From Aricia agestis (taxonomy: Eukaryota > Arthropoda > Insecta > Lepidoptera > Lycaenidae), in assembly GCF_905147365.1 (NCBI RefSeq), contig NC_056413.1:16459501-16523500 (forward strand): a stretch of DNA of 64,000 nt, given 5' to 3'. The notes under the pieces are model-generated. The model saw only the letters and a program-made list of their open reading frames with translations. It searched no databases and was not told the DNA's origin. Positions 40,782-51,730 of the stretch are shown piece by piece (position 1 is the first letter of the stretch; every line of letters begins with the position of its first letter). The translations under genes and the position numbers were made by a program.

Positions 40782-41572
40782 CGTAAGATATTTGGGATTT
40801 TCGGACGCAAGGTGTAAAAAATCAACCAGAAATGTTACTTTTTTCGCGTACGCTGCCTAAACTATAAAAGATAGAACCATAAAATGTTCTAAGTAATTGT
40901 AGATCTTTTAAATATCTACAAAAAAGTCCGGGACACACTATACCTATCTATGTTGAGTGAGGCACAATAACCATTTTTTTATTAAAAAATCTTGAAATGT
41001 TTTTGGACTTCATTTAAATGCCTTTATTTTACTCATGGCATTAATTCTTATCAAAATAAATTATTTCATTACTAAGTACAGTTAATGTAGATAATATTTG
41101 GTCTTTGAATGATTAAAATTGGACGTTTGGTTTTAATGTTATGGCGAAAATAAAATATTACGATTTCTGCTGCACGTTGCAAATTGGGCGTCGTCAAGGC
41201 GTGCTCGCCCGGAGAGTCCACGTAAATATTAATTATTATTACCTCGATCATGGGAATCGCAGACACAATAGATTTATAATATAATAGTTATGCGACAGCC
41301 GGGTGCCGCTTCATTGATGGGATAATATTATAGTGCTTCATTAATTCATTACGTTTAGTGTAAACCATTTTTATGTTCTGCTTAACATAAAGATTGAGTA
41401 AGAAATAAAGTGTTATGTATAATGTGGGTACTTGTAGTATTGTGGGTAATTGTGAATAATTAATAAATTAGTCTGCTCGGGATCTCGACGTTTCATTGAC
41501 GTAACATAAAGATAGAAAAAAATATATTTAAAAATCAATGTCCACCCGTGCGAAGCCGGGGCGGGCCGCTAG
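40782..41572 (+). mobile_element. Lep1-like Helitron, right part
   Basis: It resumes with CGTAAGATATTTGGGATTTT after the second GTTC and runs to GCGAAGCCGGGGCGGGCCGCTAG at 41572, before a T. CTAG is the expected CTRR end and the GC-rich stretch before it the terminal hairpin. With 30655-30821 the empty element is about 960 bp. The frame 41072-41266 inside it has no motif. Confidence 0.7.
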
Positions 41573-41807
41573 TCTATCTATATATATAAAACTCAAAGGT
41601 GACTGACTGACATGGTGATCTATCAACGCACAGCCTAAACCACTGGACCGATCGGGCTGATATTTGGCATGCAGGTAGATGTTATGACGTAGGTATCCGC
41701 TAAGAAAGGATTTTGGTCAATTCCACCCCCAAGGGGTTAAAATAGGGGATGAAAGTTTGTATATAATAATACTTGTTAACGCGAGCGAAGCCGCGGGCAA
41801 AAGCTCG
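41573..41807 (+). mobile_element. Second Helitron-like element, abutting the first
   Basis: It starts TCTATCTATATATATAAAAC immediately after the CTAG of the preceding element. It continues through CCTAAACCACTGGACCGATC and ATTTGGCATGCAGGTAGATG and ends AAGCCGCGGGCAAAAGCTCG. A relative on the minus strand lies at about 52938-53180. Confidence 0.65.
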
Positions 41808-43930
41808 TAACTTATATTTGAGCTCAGTCAACCTTCCTAAATAAATGAAAGTCAAGTACCTAATCATTTATGACTCTGAGTAGGTACAGCCTAAGGTGAG
41901 GACCTTAGCTAGCGCCAATCGGTACCTCATTGTATGTACATAATAATATGTCATGTTCGGGGCTCCTAAGAACAAAACACCCCATTGTAATTACTCGCTC
42001 TCGGCTGCTCGGCGAAGCGCGTGACGATGATTTGCTCCAATTTGCCTGCTAATGATACTTCTATTGATATTTACAAATAGGGCTGCCGCTTGTCAGTTTG
42101 CCAGGAGCCCGGAGAAAGTCGGAGATTATTGGATTCGACTAGAAGACTGGAAGCTGCTAAATTATTAGTGAACTGAGAAGCTCGCCATCGGCTTTTTGAC
42201 TGCATGTCCGACTAAAATAAGCAGTCCATCTTATCTGGGTTTCGTTTTTCACGTGGGTCGTTCGTTAACTCTTGGCAGGCGGTAGCGAGCGACCTGTTTG
42301 AATTCTGATTTTAGTCGAGTAAGTTCGGTCGAGCCCGTGCCCAGGCATACCCAGTAAAACCCCAACGGTGTTCCTACTTTTCGGCTTTTGGCAGAGGCAC
42401 GGCCCACGGGATACGCGAGACAAAACCGCGACCCTTCCAGCCTATATCCCTGCTCCATTTTTCATTAGGAATTAATAAAATTAACTAAAATCAGGCCTAT
42501 GAAAACTGATACAAAATCCGTTGTTTCTTCGCTGTTAAAACTTTCCTACAAAATTCCCAATAAAGTCCGGCTTCTAAACTCAATCGTAAACCAACTGGCT
42601 GGTCTCCGGCCATTCGTTCGAGCGACGCGATCTGGCAAGTGGCAACCCTACTGACACGCATAATACTGTGCCAGTACGGAATTCGTGTATTGTTTACCGA
42701 AGAATTCAAGAAGTGCGGACGAATGTAACTCCCGTTAGACTAGAATTGGGAAACTTATATCGCGGGAAAGTGGATCGAAAACAGCGGTCTATTTCTGAAA
42801 CCGCAGTAGGAGGATAGGATAGAGGATAGGACTTCAGGACTTCCTAACTATAAGGACGATTTTTCTGGGATGCTTTAGATAGCGGTTTAGGTGGCGGAAA
42901 ACAATTATTTTCGTTTCGAATAAAAGTGAGAAAGACAAAAGTACAGCATACACAGGAGGCCTGGTGGATTTCATGAAATGGGCTGCTCTTTATGCGTCGC
43001 GGCTGTGTATTCCGCGTATCCCGTGGCTCTGCCTTAAGATGGCGACTAACCCAAAAAATCAAACATCGTCCTTCTCTCTTCACACTCACGCCCGTCTTTC
43101 ATATGCCAGGTGAAAAGGGACGACGCGGATTCATCTCCAGCTTAGTTTTTTCTCAATAACCCGATAAATATAACATTTTGAAAATCCGCTAGGTCGGTTT
43201 CTCAATGATAGAATTTTATATAATGTGTTAAAATATTAACTTAGTTCAATGCATGGTTATGGCAATAAATGAAAAATTCGTGAAAATTAGATGTATCTTT
43301 GTGATTATTTTCTATCGAGAAAATTTTAAGATATCGTGTTTTTGTTCAGATCGAATTCTTGAAAATATAATGTTGTACTATCTAATTTTAGAAAAAGAAA
43401 CAATTCGGGGCTTATTTTCAAGTATAAAAATGAATTATAAAATCGACAATTTTGGGTTAGACGCCCGCTTAAGCGGAAGAGCAGGAACACCGTTGGGGTT
43501 TTTAGTGGGTATGCCCGGGCGCGGCCCTCCGCCCTTAGGAAGTCAAACATACCCCGGCGCGGTGGCCCTCCCCAGACCGCCGGGGATGCGTAAACGCATT
43601 TCCCCAACGCAAAAACGGCTGCTCTTTATGTACGCCATTCCTACTACCAATAACATTATGAAGACCTTTGGATGGTCTTGTAGATGGTAGGGCTACCTAC
43701 ACTAGTCGCTTAGTGATAACTTATATTAATATGAAGTATTATTGGATATTTCAAAATGAAACTAGTAGATAGTAATTGAAGCCCAGAATTTCATCAAAGG
43801 CTTATCCCGAAAGTTCGGGACCTTATCAACCGGCCGAATAGAACTAATATAAGCCGACAATTATATGCAGATGTGTTGACCGAGTTGGGGACATCCAAAT
43901 TAGTTACAGTTACTACTTACTCGAATTTCA
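41808..43930. other. Intergenic with one inverted repeat pair, no gene recognised
   Basis: CCGTGCCCAGGCATACCCAGTAAAACCCCAACGG...TTCC at 42330-42370 is inverted at 43486-43525 (GGAACACCGTTGGGGTTTTT...GGGTATGCCCGGGC). Both resemble a retroelement 3' end, one in each direction. The 145-codon frame at 43253-43690 and its opposite-strand shadow run through this repeat. No motif supports a gene. Confidence 0.5.
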
Positions 43931-44299
43931 GCCTGCAGCAGCGATTCTCAAACTTTTTTGGGTGACTTTTGATAAGTGTCATTTTTGACGGACCACCCAA
44001 AAAAGGAATGTTCTTTGAATTAATTGTCTCCATGGTGGTGTGTTTGAACTGTGACATTTCGAAAAAAAATTATGTTTCTCTCTCTCTCTTTCGGAGCCCC
44101 TGTCCCCTACAAGGCCTTCCGCGAAGCAGTCCTTGAGATTGACTGACAAAATTCGTAATTTTCTGTAAAACTGAAATGTAATTTTCTCCGCAACAATAAC
44201 TATTCTATCTTTTCCGGGACACCAAGTATCTTAGTATCATCAAAATCGGTTCAGAGGTAACAGACAGACACACTTTCGAAGTATTAGTATGGATATAAT
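43931..44299. repeat. Old repeat remnants (hAT-like end, Helitron-like tail)
   Basis: GCAGCGATTCTCAAACTTTTTTGGGTGAC at 43938 resembles a hAT terminus without a visible partner. 44162-44299 (TTCCGGGACACCAAGTATCT, AAAATCGGTTCAGAGGTAAC, AGACAGACACACTTTCG) is a minus-strand relative of the 3405-3602 Helitron family. Confidence 0.5.
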
Positions 44300-44493
44300 A
44301 CGGTACAGACCGCATGGAGTCAATGACTTATGTAAATACAGTTCTCACGGCTCATAATTACGTTGATTGAAGGAAACGCTAGCGTATTGCTAATTAAATA
44401 TGTAAATATGTCTGTTCGTCAACATTTTAGCAATCTGTGTTAAGTCAAACTGTATTAAAGAACACAATTATTATTTTTTTAAAAAAGTCAGGA

Positions 44494-44884
44494 TGCCCTA
44501 GAACAAAATATATTATTTATTAATACTATCAAGCTAATTTTTTTTGAGTAGCTTCATTTTGGTAAGACAAATAACATTTTTATCTGCGAAAAATCTAGCC
44601 AGAGATAGAAAGGATTTCATACTTTGATTTGATGGTCCTAAATATGAATTGTTCTATTTGTAGGATATTGTTACTCTTAACTATTAACCTACCAATAGAA
44701 CCAATTATATACAAAAATTCAGCTGATTAGGGTTCCGTTTTAGGGTACCGTAGTCAACCAAGTTTTGTTGATTGTAGGTAGCACTTTGAAGATTTTTCGC
44801 AAATAAAAATGTTGTTTGTCAAAATGAAGCTACTCACAAAAAATTAGCTTGATAGTAATAAAAAAAAATGTTCTAGGGCTCCCG
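44494..44884. mobile_element. Foldback element, uninterrupted copy
   Basis: GCCCTAGAACA and CTATCAAGCTAATTTTTTTT, GAGTAGCTTCATTTTG at the left return inverted as CAAAATGAAGCTACTC, AAAAATTAGCTTGATAGTA and TGTTCTAGGGC at the right. The copy at 52722-53369 carries a Helitron inside. Confidence 0.75.
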
Positions 44885-45036
44885 TACTATAAAACCAACT
44901 TCCAAGGAAAAACTAATTCTAAATAATCAAATAATTGTTATTATTTAAATTGGAGTATCCATTTTATAAACCTAATATTCAACTATTTTTGTACAGTTTA
45001 CTCAATTTTCATAATTATTTTGAAGTCGTCAGTCGA

Positions 45037-45224
45037 GCTAGTGGGACGGAAGACCGACACGACTGGCGAGAGATCAGGCGCAGGACCGACTTTACATGGA
45101 CCGACGCATGGATCATCTCACTTGTCAGACAATCATGTGATCGGCCCGCATTGTCCTAACTAAACTTGGAAATCGAACCTCACGACCTCCGAGTCAACGC
45201 TCTAAACCACTGGGCCACGGAGGC
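45037..45224 (-). mobile_element. tRNA-headed SINE, 3'-truncated, minus strand
   Basis: Read on the minus strand the head has GGCCCAGTGGTTTAGAGCG and GGAGGTCGTGAGGTTCGATT, then the TTTCCAAGTTTAGTTAGGAC body, as in 6779-7153. It ends where the body reads TTCCGTCCCACTAGCT. Confidence 0.75.
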
Positions 45225-46000
45225 GTTATTATGGAAAGCAATTTGACTATGTACCCAGTCAGTTCAGTCTGACGATGGACGAACAGGAACTAGCATACAA
45301 AAGATCTAGAACGATAGGGCACCTCGTTAAATCCTATCGTACACTTATTAAACGTCCTGTACGACCTGGATATGCAATAATAACCCCTATTACCGCCGCA
45401 TAAAGGCCATAACTACACAATGGGAATATTGAATGAGATGGACGCTTTGCGTAGTAGTAATTTAGACCGTGATAAGATGATTTTAAGGTCTATTTTAGTA
45501 TGTATCATAATTAAAGTGGTCGCTGCGAACAGACCACAATTCTATTAGCTCAGACTTCAGGGTGTATCAATATAGTCAGGATTTATCAATTAAGGCAGGC
45601 GCACAGTAAAGCTATTATTAAATTTGCAGAGTATATTAATAATATTTTTACCTATTGCTATTATGGATAATATATTATAACTAGCTGTCCCGGCAAACGT
45701 TTCTTTGCCATAATATAAAGTATTTCGCCCGTATTGTTTTTAAATTTTTTTTCTTTATTTCTTAATTAAGTCTGTATTAAAAAGTATGGAATTATTTTTA
45801 TTATGAAGATGGGTCATAAGTCATAACTCATATTATTTTATTTATTAAGTCATAACTCATATTATAACGTAAACCGATTATATTGAGGGACGAAAGAATA
45901 ATATTTGTAAGAAATACCTAACGTATAGTAATCCATATTATTTCGTTTGATATCACACAGTTATAAAGCTTTTATATCTTTCTTATGAAACATTATGTAA
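45225..46000. other. Intergenic with Helitron-end fragment
   Basis: At 45683-45740 ACTAGCTGTCCCGGCAAACG is the minus-strand end of the GCCGGGACAGCTAG Helitron family. No start of it was found. TAAGTCATAACTCATATTAT is duplicated near 45820-45865. No gene. Confidence 0.5.
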
Positions 46001-46260
46001 GGGTCTACACAGACGGACCGCATTTCAACTGCAATCCAACCGAAAATTGCAGTTCAAATGCAGTTGACACGACTGCAACAGAACTGCAAACCAAACGCGC
46101 AGTCGAATTGCAGTTCAGTTGCAGTCGGCGTGCAGTCGTGTGAACTGTTTGGTTTGCAGTTCTATTGCAGTCGTGTCAACTGCATTCAAAGTTCAAACTG
46201 CACTTGAACTGCAATTTGTGGTTGGATTGCAGTTGATATGCGGTCCGTCTGTGTAGACCC
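46001..46260. mobile_element. Foldback MITE with TAA target duplication
   Basis: GGGTCTACACAGACGGACCG and CTGCAATCCAAC return inverted as GTTGGATTGCAG and CGGTCCGTCTGTGTAGACCC. The interior is a chain of AACTGCA/TGCAGTT words (at least ten). TAA flanks both sides (45998-46000, 46261-46263). It is PIF/Harbinger-like by its GGG...CCC ends and 3-bp duplication. Confidence 0.85.
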
Positions 46261-46369
46261 TAATGAAAACTGGGTAAGTATTGGTAAAGACTTTTCAACA
46301 ACCTAGTATTAGGTTTTACTTGCTTTACCCGGGGTATTAAGTGATTAACATAATGGTTATTACTTATAT

Positions 46370-46565
46370 AAGTATATTTCAAATGCGAAAGTGTGTCTCT
46401 TTATTTCTTTACGAATTACGCCCAAACTGCTCAACAGATTTTGATGAAATTCGGCATGGAGATAATTTGAATCCCAGGAAAGGACATAGGAATTTTATCC
46501 CGGAAAAATGTACGGTTTCCGCGATAAACCAGTTTAGGTACAATAACGATGTTGCGGTCGATCTA
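46370..46565 (+). repeat. Fragment of the 3405 Helitron-like family
   Basis: AATGCGAAAGTGTGTCTCTT, CCAAACTGCTCAACAGATTT, TTCGGCATGGAGATAATTTG, AGGAAAGGACATAGGA and TTTTATCCCGGAAAAATGTA. It is diverged and lacks a clear CTAG end. Confidence 0.65.
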
Positions 46566-46943
46566 CGTATTATAAACTAATGTAAAATACATAGGTAAAA
46601 AATAAAAGAGTAAAAATATGTCCTCCTTTTTGGAAGTCGGTTCAAAAGTAGCCTAAGTTACTCCTTATTACATCAGCTATCTGCCAATAAAAGTCCCGTC
46701 AAAATCGGTCCAGCCATTTCGGAGATTAGCCGGAACAAACAGACAGACATACAGACAGACAAAAATTTTAAAAATTGTTATTTTGGTGTAAGTTCCGTCT
46801 AAATATTCATATGCATGTAGTAAAAAACGGTTATTTTAATATTACAAACAGACACTCCAATTTTATTTATATTATGTACTCGTATATAGATAAGCTAGAA
46901 GCTAGCAAGTTTTGTTTTTGGCTACATGCTATTAACAGGTTAC

Positions 46944-46997
46944 TGCCGCATTCAGACACGAATATTAATTAATTAATAGTCGTGTCTGAATGCGGCA
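46944..46997. repeat. Perfect hairpin, 18-bp arms
   Basis: TGCCGCATTCAGACACGA at 46944-46961 pairs exactly with TCGTGTCTGAATGCGGCA at 46980-46997. The loop is AT-rich and itself palindromic (ATTAATTAATTAAT). Confidence 0.85.
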
Positions 46998-47534
46998 TTC
47001 TTGGAAAATAGAGTAAATAAGTAATAATTACTTATTATTACTTAATAGTAAATACTCCATTTTCCAATACGTTCAGAAGATTTGTTGTTGACTTTAGACT
47101 TTTCATTGAGAATTCATATATTGCATTTTCAATTTCAAGCTTTTAATATAGCAAGGAAAAAGGGGCAGCAATTTAAAGGGATGCCATCAAAGGAATGAAA
47201 TTCGTCGCTGCAAGGTATTCACTAATTGAGCGCACTTCGTAGAATGTCCATTACTTTTGTCTTACACTCCATTTAAACGGGACTTCAACGCTTATTTATA
47301 TTATCATGATAGGATAAAATACTGGAACTCTTGTACCGACCTCCTGTTTTATAATGATTTCTTAAGTTTATACGAGTATAACTCATGATATTATAAGGTT
47401 TACGGAAAACACTTACGGATTTTGTCGCGGAGCACTTTTATTAATCCCGAATTCCCGACGTTTTACAGCGGCCGTGGTCACGGGTGAAACCTTAATATCT
47501 CCTGATAAATAGTCAATTTATTTTTCAATATTGC

Positions 47535-47566
47535 ATATACGCCTCCGTGTGCATGGAGGCGTATAT
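47535..47566. repeat. Perfect hairpin, 12-bp arms
   Basis: ATATACGCCTCC pairs with GGAGGCGTATAT across 8 bases. No T-run follows. Probably a snapback repeat. Confidence 0.7.
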
Positions 47567-47734
47567 ATTTTTATCCGAAACAAAAGTTGCCTGTGTAGTG
47601 TGTCCTTCTCCTATAGATATACCAGGATATACTCTGTCTGTAGGGTATCTGTCATCAAAATCCATGTAGTGGTCTAAGAAACCTCTTTGATACAAACAAA
47701 CAAACGAACGATTTGTTTATAATCAGTATTCAGA

Positions 47735-48027
47735 TGTGGGAGAGCCAGAGCGGCACGAATGGGCCGGCTCGAGCGGAGAAATACCATGGTCTCGCAGAAA
47801 ACCGGCGTGAAACAGCGCTTGCGCTGTGTTTCGCCGAGTGAGTGAGTTTACCGGAGGCCCAATCCCCTATTCAAGGGAATAAATAAACCTACCTTCCCTC
47901 CCCTCCCCTATTACCCTATTCCCTCTTAAATGGCCGGCAACGCACCTGCAGCTCTTCTGATGCTGCGAGTGTCCATGGGCGACGGAAGTTACTTTTCATC
48001 AGCCCCCCCCCTTATTTCATAAAAAAG
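47735..48027 (+). mobile_element. Chimeric SINE, worn copy
   Basis: GTGGGAGAGCCAGAGCGGCA head with substitutions, shortened pyrimidine tract, TGGCCGGCAACGCACCTGCA tail. The GTGACCCGTTTGCTCGTTTG block of the tail is deleted just before CCCCCCCCTTATTTCAT. Confidence 0.8.
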
Positions 48028-48098
48028 TATACATATCTGTTAAACTACTTATATTATTAATTATTATGTTCTTCGGTCTACCTGCCTACTTAGGCTTA

Positions 48099-48233
48099 GG
48101 GCCTGTTTCACCACTTTCTGATAAAGTGCCGAATAGGCTTTCCATAACTTTTTTAACAGATTATCCATACATCTGTTAAGTTAAGTGGTGGAAAGCCTAT
48201 TCGGCACTTATTAGGAAGTGGTGAAACAGGCCC
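48099..48233. mobile_element. Foldback MITE, GGGCCTGTTTCACCACTTTC family
   Basis: GGGCCTGTTTCACCACTTTC, TGATAAAGTGCCGAATAGGC and its inverse GCCTATTCGGCACTTATTAG, GAAGTGGTGAAACAGGCCC make a 135-bp near-complete hairpin. TA lies outside both ends. A worn copy is at 27740-27861. Confidence 0.85.
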
Positions 48234-48390
48234 TAAATCAAGCACTTTATTAGCTGAAAACTTTCAAAACAACAGTTACTCTCCAATTTTATCGTAATTT
48301 CGTGGGTTAGTAAATAACAAAACGAAATAACCGGCAGTCGTGATTTTACAATCAGTTAACTTATCAGCTCGTAATAACAGTTAAACGTTA

Positions 48391-48999
48391 GGGCCGACGC
48401 ACACTTGCGATAGAGGACATACAGGGCTATGGGACCAATTACATCAAGTACGTCACTGATTTTCATAATTTTTAAACACCAACTCCTCCGCCTTCTTACA
48501 GGTGGTCAGATTTGTTGAGAATTAAACAGCATGATGATTCATGACTCGGATTGATAAACTTACCGTGCAGTTTAATAACTGAAGTTCAACGAACATTGTA
48601 AAAAGTGATGCGTGTTTATTTTTTGTAGTTTTATTTTACTTGTATTATTTAGTGTAAAATGCATCATGCATGCATGTTTGTAAAGACATTTCATCGATGA
48701 GGTTTTAGTTTTTCCTAGCATTATAGTTTTATTTGTCGGACTATAATCATTTTGCCTCTGCAAGGTGACAAAATTAGATGTCACGTATGTTAAGTTTATA
48801 ATGTACCATCTATACCAACGATATTATCATAAATCATAATATGATTATATTTTATGTTTAATGCCAAGGTTTATATGAAAACGATGGATAAAAACTCTTA
48901 AATAATTTGATATTATTCAGAAAATCTGAAAATAAAAAAAGTTAGCAATGAATAAAAGAAATGTCAAAATCGCTTTCAATTTCAAGTGTGCGTCAGCCC
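48391..48999. mobile_element. MITE with TTA target duplication
   Basis: GGGCCGACGCACACTTG at 48391 and CAAGTGTGCGTCAGCCC ending at 48999 are imperfect inverted ends. TTA lies at 48388-48390 and at 49000-49002. GGG...CCC ends plus TTA suggest PIF/Harbinger. About 609 bp. The minus-strand frame at 48572-48784 has no transposase motif. Confidence 0.7.
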
Positions 49000-49002
49000 T
49001 TA

Positions 49003-50128
49003 CAGTTAGCGGTTAATATTTTTTTATCACAAACGATCTTCAAGCAGAACAATAAATAATATTTAGTGCAGCAGCCAACAGGTTAGCTCAATCACGAGAG
49101 GTGAACGTACACACAAGGACACTGCTTTGGCACGAACGGCAAACAAAAGGTTACAGAAATCACAAGAAGTGTGAGGGAAACCTAAAGTAGTACATATTAT
49201 ATTACTATAAATCATAAATACCTAGGGGAATAGAGAAACAAAGAACTGAGCAAACGAGATATCACTATCAGTAACACTGCGTGGTAAAAAGAGACGTGTG
49301 ATACATGACAGCAGAACTCTTTTTTGACGTCCAGTCGGTACTTATTGGCACGTTGAAAGTTGACAATTTGATTTCATAGAATTCATATGTTCAATCATGC
49401 TTGTGTAACGGGCGCCAGACATGTGATCAAATACGCAAATTCGCCAAGTGTGGCACTGACATTTTCCTATTTGTGCAAAGTTTGCTCAAACTTTGAAGCC
49501 CATATCTGGCGCCGGCTTAAGTGTATAGTGTAAGTACACATATTTTACACACAGATGTAAACCAATTTCGGTTTCGTTTGACAGCTCGAGATTGTTGATC
49601 TATTCCGCTAGGTATATTAACTGTATGCTATAAATCAAAGTTGTTACAGAGAAATGTTATAACTTGTAGTACTCAACTAGGCAAATCATGCTCGATAAAA
49701 TGATTAAAAACGAAGTTTTTATGAGATACATGGAAAACGATCTGAATCGAATATATAAGGAAGGCAACTGCAAGTTTCTTTGGACTTTGACAGGAGTTAT
49801 TCAACTTCGTTGTTGATTAGTAAGCCAATGAAAAACGAAAGCCCCAATGAATAAATAAACTTAATAATAATAGTTTAAAAAAAACATGCTTTCAAAACAA
49901 TTTAAAAAATGTAAGCATTGTCATTGGCTCTTAAATCGTAATGCAAAGTTTTGAAGTCAAGCCCCATAAGCTCACCGGTGAGCGAGACACAATAGAATAA
50001 CAATCTATTTCCAAGAATCCACGGTCGAAGGATTATTTAGACTACTGGAAATAGGTAAAATCGTGCTCAAAGACTCCGTTACATATCCATCCATACAGCC
50101 CAAGCTTATAAAAGCGTGCTTTTTTAAC
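49003..50128. other. Intergenic with short repeats, no gene
   Basis: 49410-49514 has inverted ends GGGCGCCAGACATG / ATATCTGGCGCC, a likely 105-bp foldback. 49965-50035 is the CTCACCGGTGAGCGAGACAC repeat also seen at 11716 and 30173. No supported frame. Confidence 0.5.
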
Positions 50129-50672
50129 GTGGGAGAGCCATGCTTCGTCACGAATGGGCCGGCTCGACCGGAGAAATACCACGTTCTCACAGAAAACCGG
50201 CGTGAAACAGCGCTTGTGCTGTGTTTCGCCGAGTGAGTGAGTCTACGGAAGGCCCAATTCCCTTCCCTATCCTCCCCTTTTCCCTTCCCTTCCCATCCCT
50301 ACCCTCCCCTATTACCCTATTCCCTCTTAAGGAGTGAGCACACTGAGACGGGCCGTGCTGGGGCTCAGCGTGCCGGGGCTCATCGCAAAAATCCGCCTCC
50401 ATACAATTTGTATGGAAGCGGATGCGCGTATCGCACACTGTGTCGGGGCGCAGCGGATTGCCGCTTCCATACAAATTGTATGGAGACGGATTTTTGCGAT
50501 GAGCCCCGGCACGCTGAGCCCCGGCACGGCCCGTGTCAGTGTGCTCACTCCTTTAAAAGGCCGGTAACGCACCTGCAGCTCTTCTGATGCTGCGAGTGTC
50601 CATGGGCGACGGAAGTTGCTTTCCATCAGGTGACCCGTTTGCTCGTTTGCCTCCTTATTTCATTAAAAAATC
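50129..50672 (+). mobile_element. Chimeric SINE interrupted by a foldback MITE
   Basis: ACGTGGGAGAGCCATGCTTC head, then pyrimidine tract to TTCCCTC. MITE 50331-50552 follows, then AAAAGGCCGGTAACGCACC tail and TTATTTCATTAAAAAA. Removing the MITE and one TTAA restores the usual join between tract and tail. Confidence 0.85.
50331..50552. mobile_element. Foldback MITE nested in the SINE, TTAA flanked
   Basis: GGAGTGAGCACACTGAGACG and about 70 further bases (GCTCATCGCAAAAATCCG, CCATACAATTTGTATGGA) return inverted, ending GTGTGCTCACTCC. TTAA lies at 50327-50330 and 50553-50556. The same GGAGTG...CACTCC-T-TTAA asymmetry is seen in 399-772. The three overlapping frames of 77-116 codons on both strands are shadows of the palindrome. 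Confidence 0.85.
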
Positions 50673-50893
50673 GTGTTGAAAAACTTCTGAAATCGAGCAC
50701 AAATGCTGTATTTAAAATAATCTAATCGGGGATTATAATATGATAACCTTCAATAGATCAAGCTCGCCTCGCAAGAGGATATATTACACCCACACACCAC
50801 GGGCCCGGAACAAAACGTTATGCAGAGTTATACCGAGAACGTGAGCTTATCTAAACCTAACACAGAATTTAGATCAGCTACCTGCTACATCCT

Positions 50894-51384
50894 TTAAGAG
50901 GATACACCAGGGGCGAGAGAAATTGAAAATAGGTATTTGAAAATGTATTGCTGTCTCACCAATCTCAATTCTCCCACCGCAGAGCGCATAGAGACAACAC
51001 GACAAAAGTTCTAATAAAAGAACAGAAAATCTTCGATTCGTTGTCCGCTGATTCCTTCTCCAAAACTTAACCGATTTAAGTACTTTTTTCATTAAGAATT
51101 AAAACAAGGCTTGAGCTGTGTTCCTATGTTTTATTTTTTTTGTATATTTTAGCCAGTTTCGTTTTCTGGGTGTTTGAACACAGAGGAAAATCTTGCCATT
51201 TTTTTGGGTTTTTGGACGTTCTTATCTTTTTTAATAATAAAATTATGAAAAAAAAGAAAACATAGGGACATGCTAATAGTGGCCATAGATATTCAGGAAA
51301 AAAATCATAACTCTACCGGCATTATCCAGGGAGGAAATAGGGGACAGCGTTTGTATGGAAAAACGGCGGTGTGGACTCCTCATA
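50894..51384 (-). mobile_element. MITE family A copy 3
   Basis: TTAAGAGGATACACCAGGGG at its low end and CGGTGTGGACTCCTCATAA at its high end. It carries the same TTCTAATAAAAGAACAGAAA segment as 25394-25881. Confidence 0.85.
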
Positions 51385-51465
51385 ATTATTCGAAGGCGAC
51401 ATCATGATGTTGCAACTTGCGGTAGGTTCTATCGTACCCGCAACTGTGTTATTGCAAACGGACCA

Positions 51466-51667
51466 GCGGGGCTAAAATGGTCACATTTAGCAATTCCTCT
51501 CAATCAATTCAGCAAATGAATTGTCAAAACTGTCGAACTGACAAATGTCAAATCAGTACAAAAATACAGAAATGAATTGCATACAGAGTTGCATTTTGCG
51601 ATTTTAGAAAAATGAATCATATTATGATTCATATCATGATTCTTCAAAGCGACCATTTTAGCCCCGC
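51466..51667. mobile_element. MITE, GCGGGGCTAAAATGGTC family
   Basis: Perfect 17-bp inverted ends and an internal ATCATATTATGATTCATATC palindrome. Closest in sequence to 28179-28383. Confidence 0.85.
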
Positions 51668-51730
51668 AGTAGTTTCACAGATTACTTCCTATAATAATAA
51701 GTGTAGATTGACCAGTTCAACCGTCCTTTA

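Larger units (their letters stand above)
46566..47734. other. Intergenic with hairpins, no gene
   Basis: AGTCCCGTCAAAATCGGTCC and a CAGACAGACATACAGACAG tract (46693-46760) are a common Lepidopteran repeat tail. The hairpins at 46944 and 47535 are listed separately. 46999-47066 is a weaker AT-rich inverted repeat. Confidence 0.5.

Noticed and set aside
43253..43690. 145-codon frame with a proline/glycine-rich end
   Set aside because: The GC-rich end is the inverted repeat also found at 42330. No conserved motif.
50237..50587. Overlapping frames of 77-116 codons on both strands
   Set aside because: They are shadows of the GC-rich palindromic MITE at 50331-50552.
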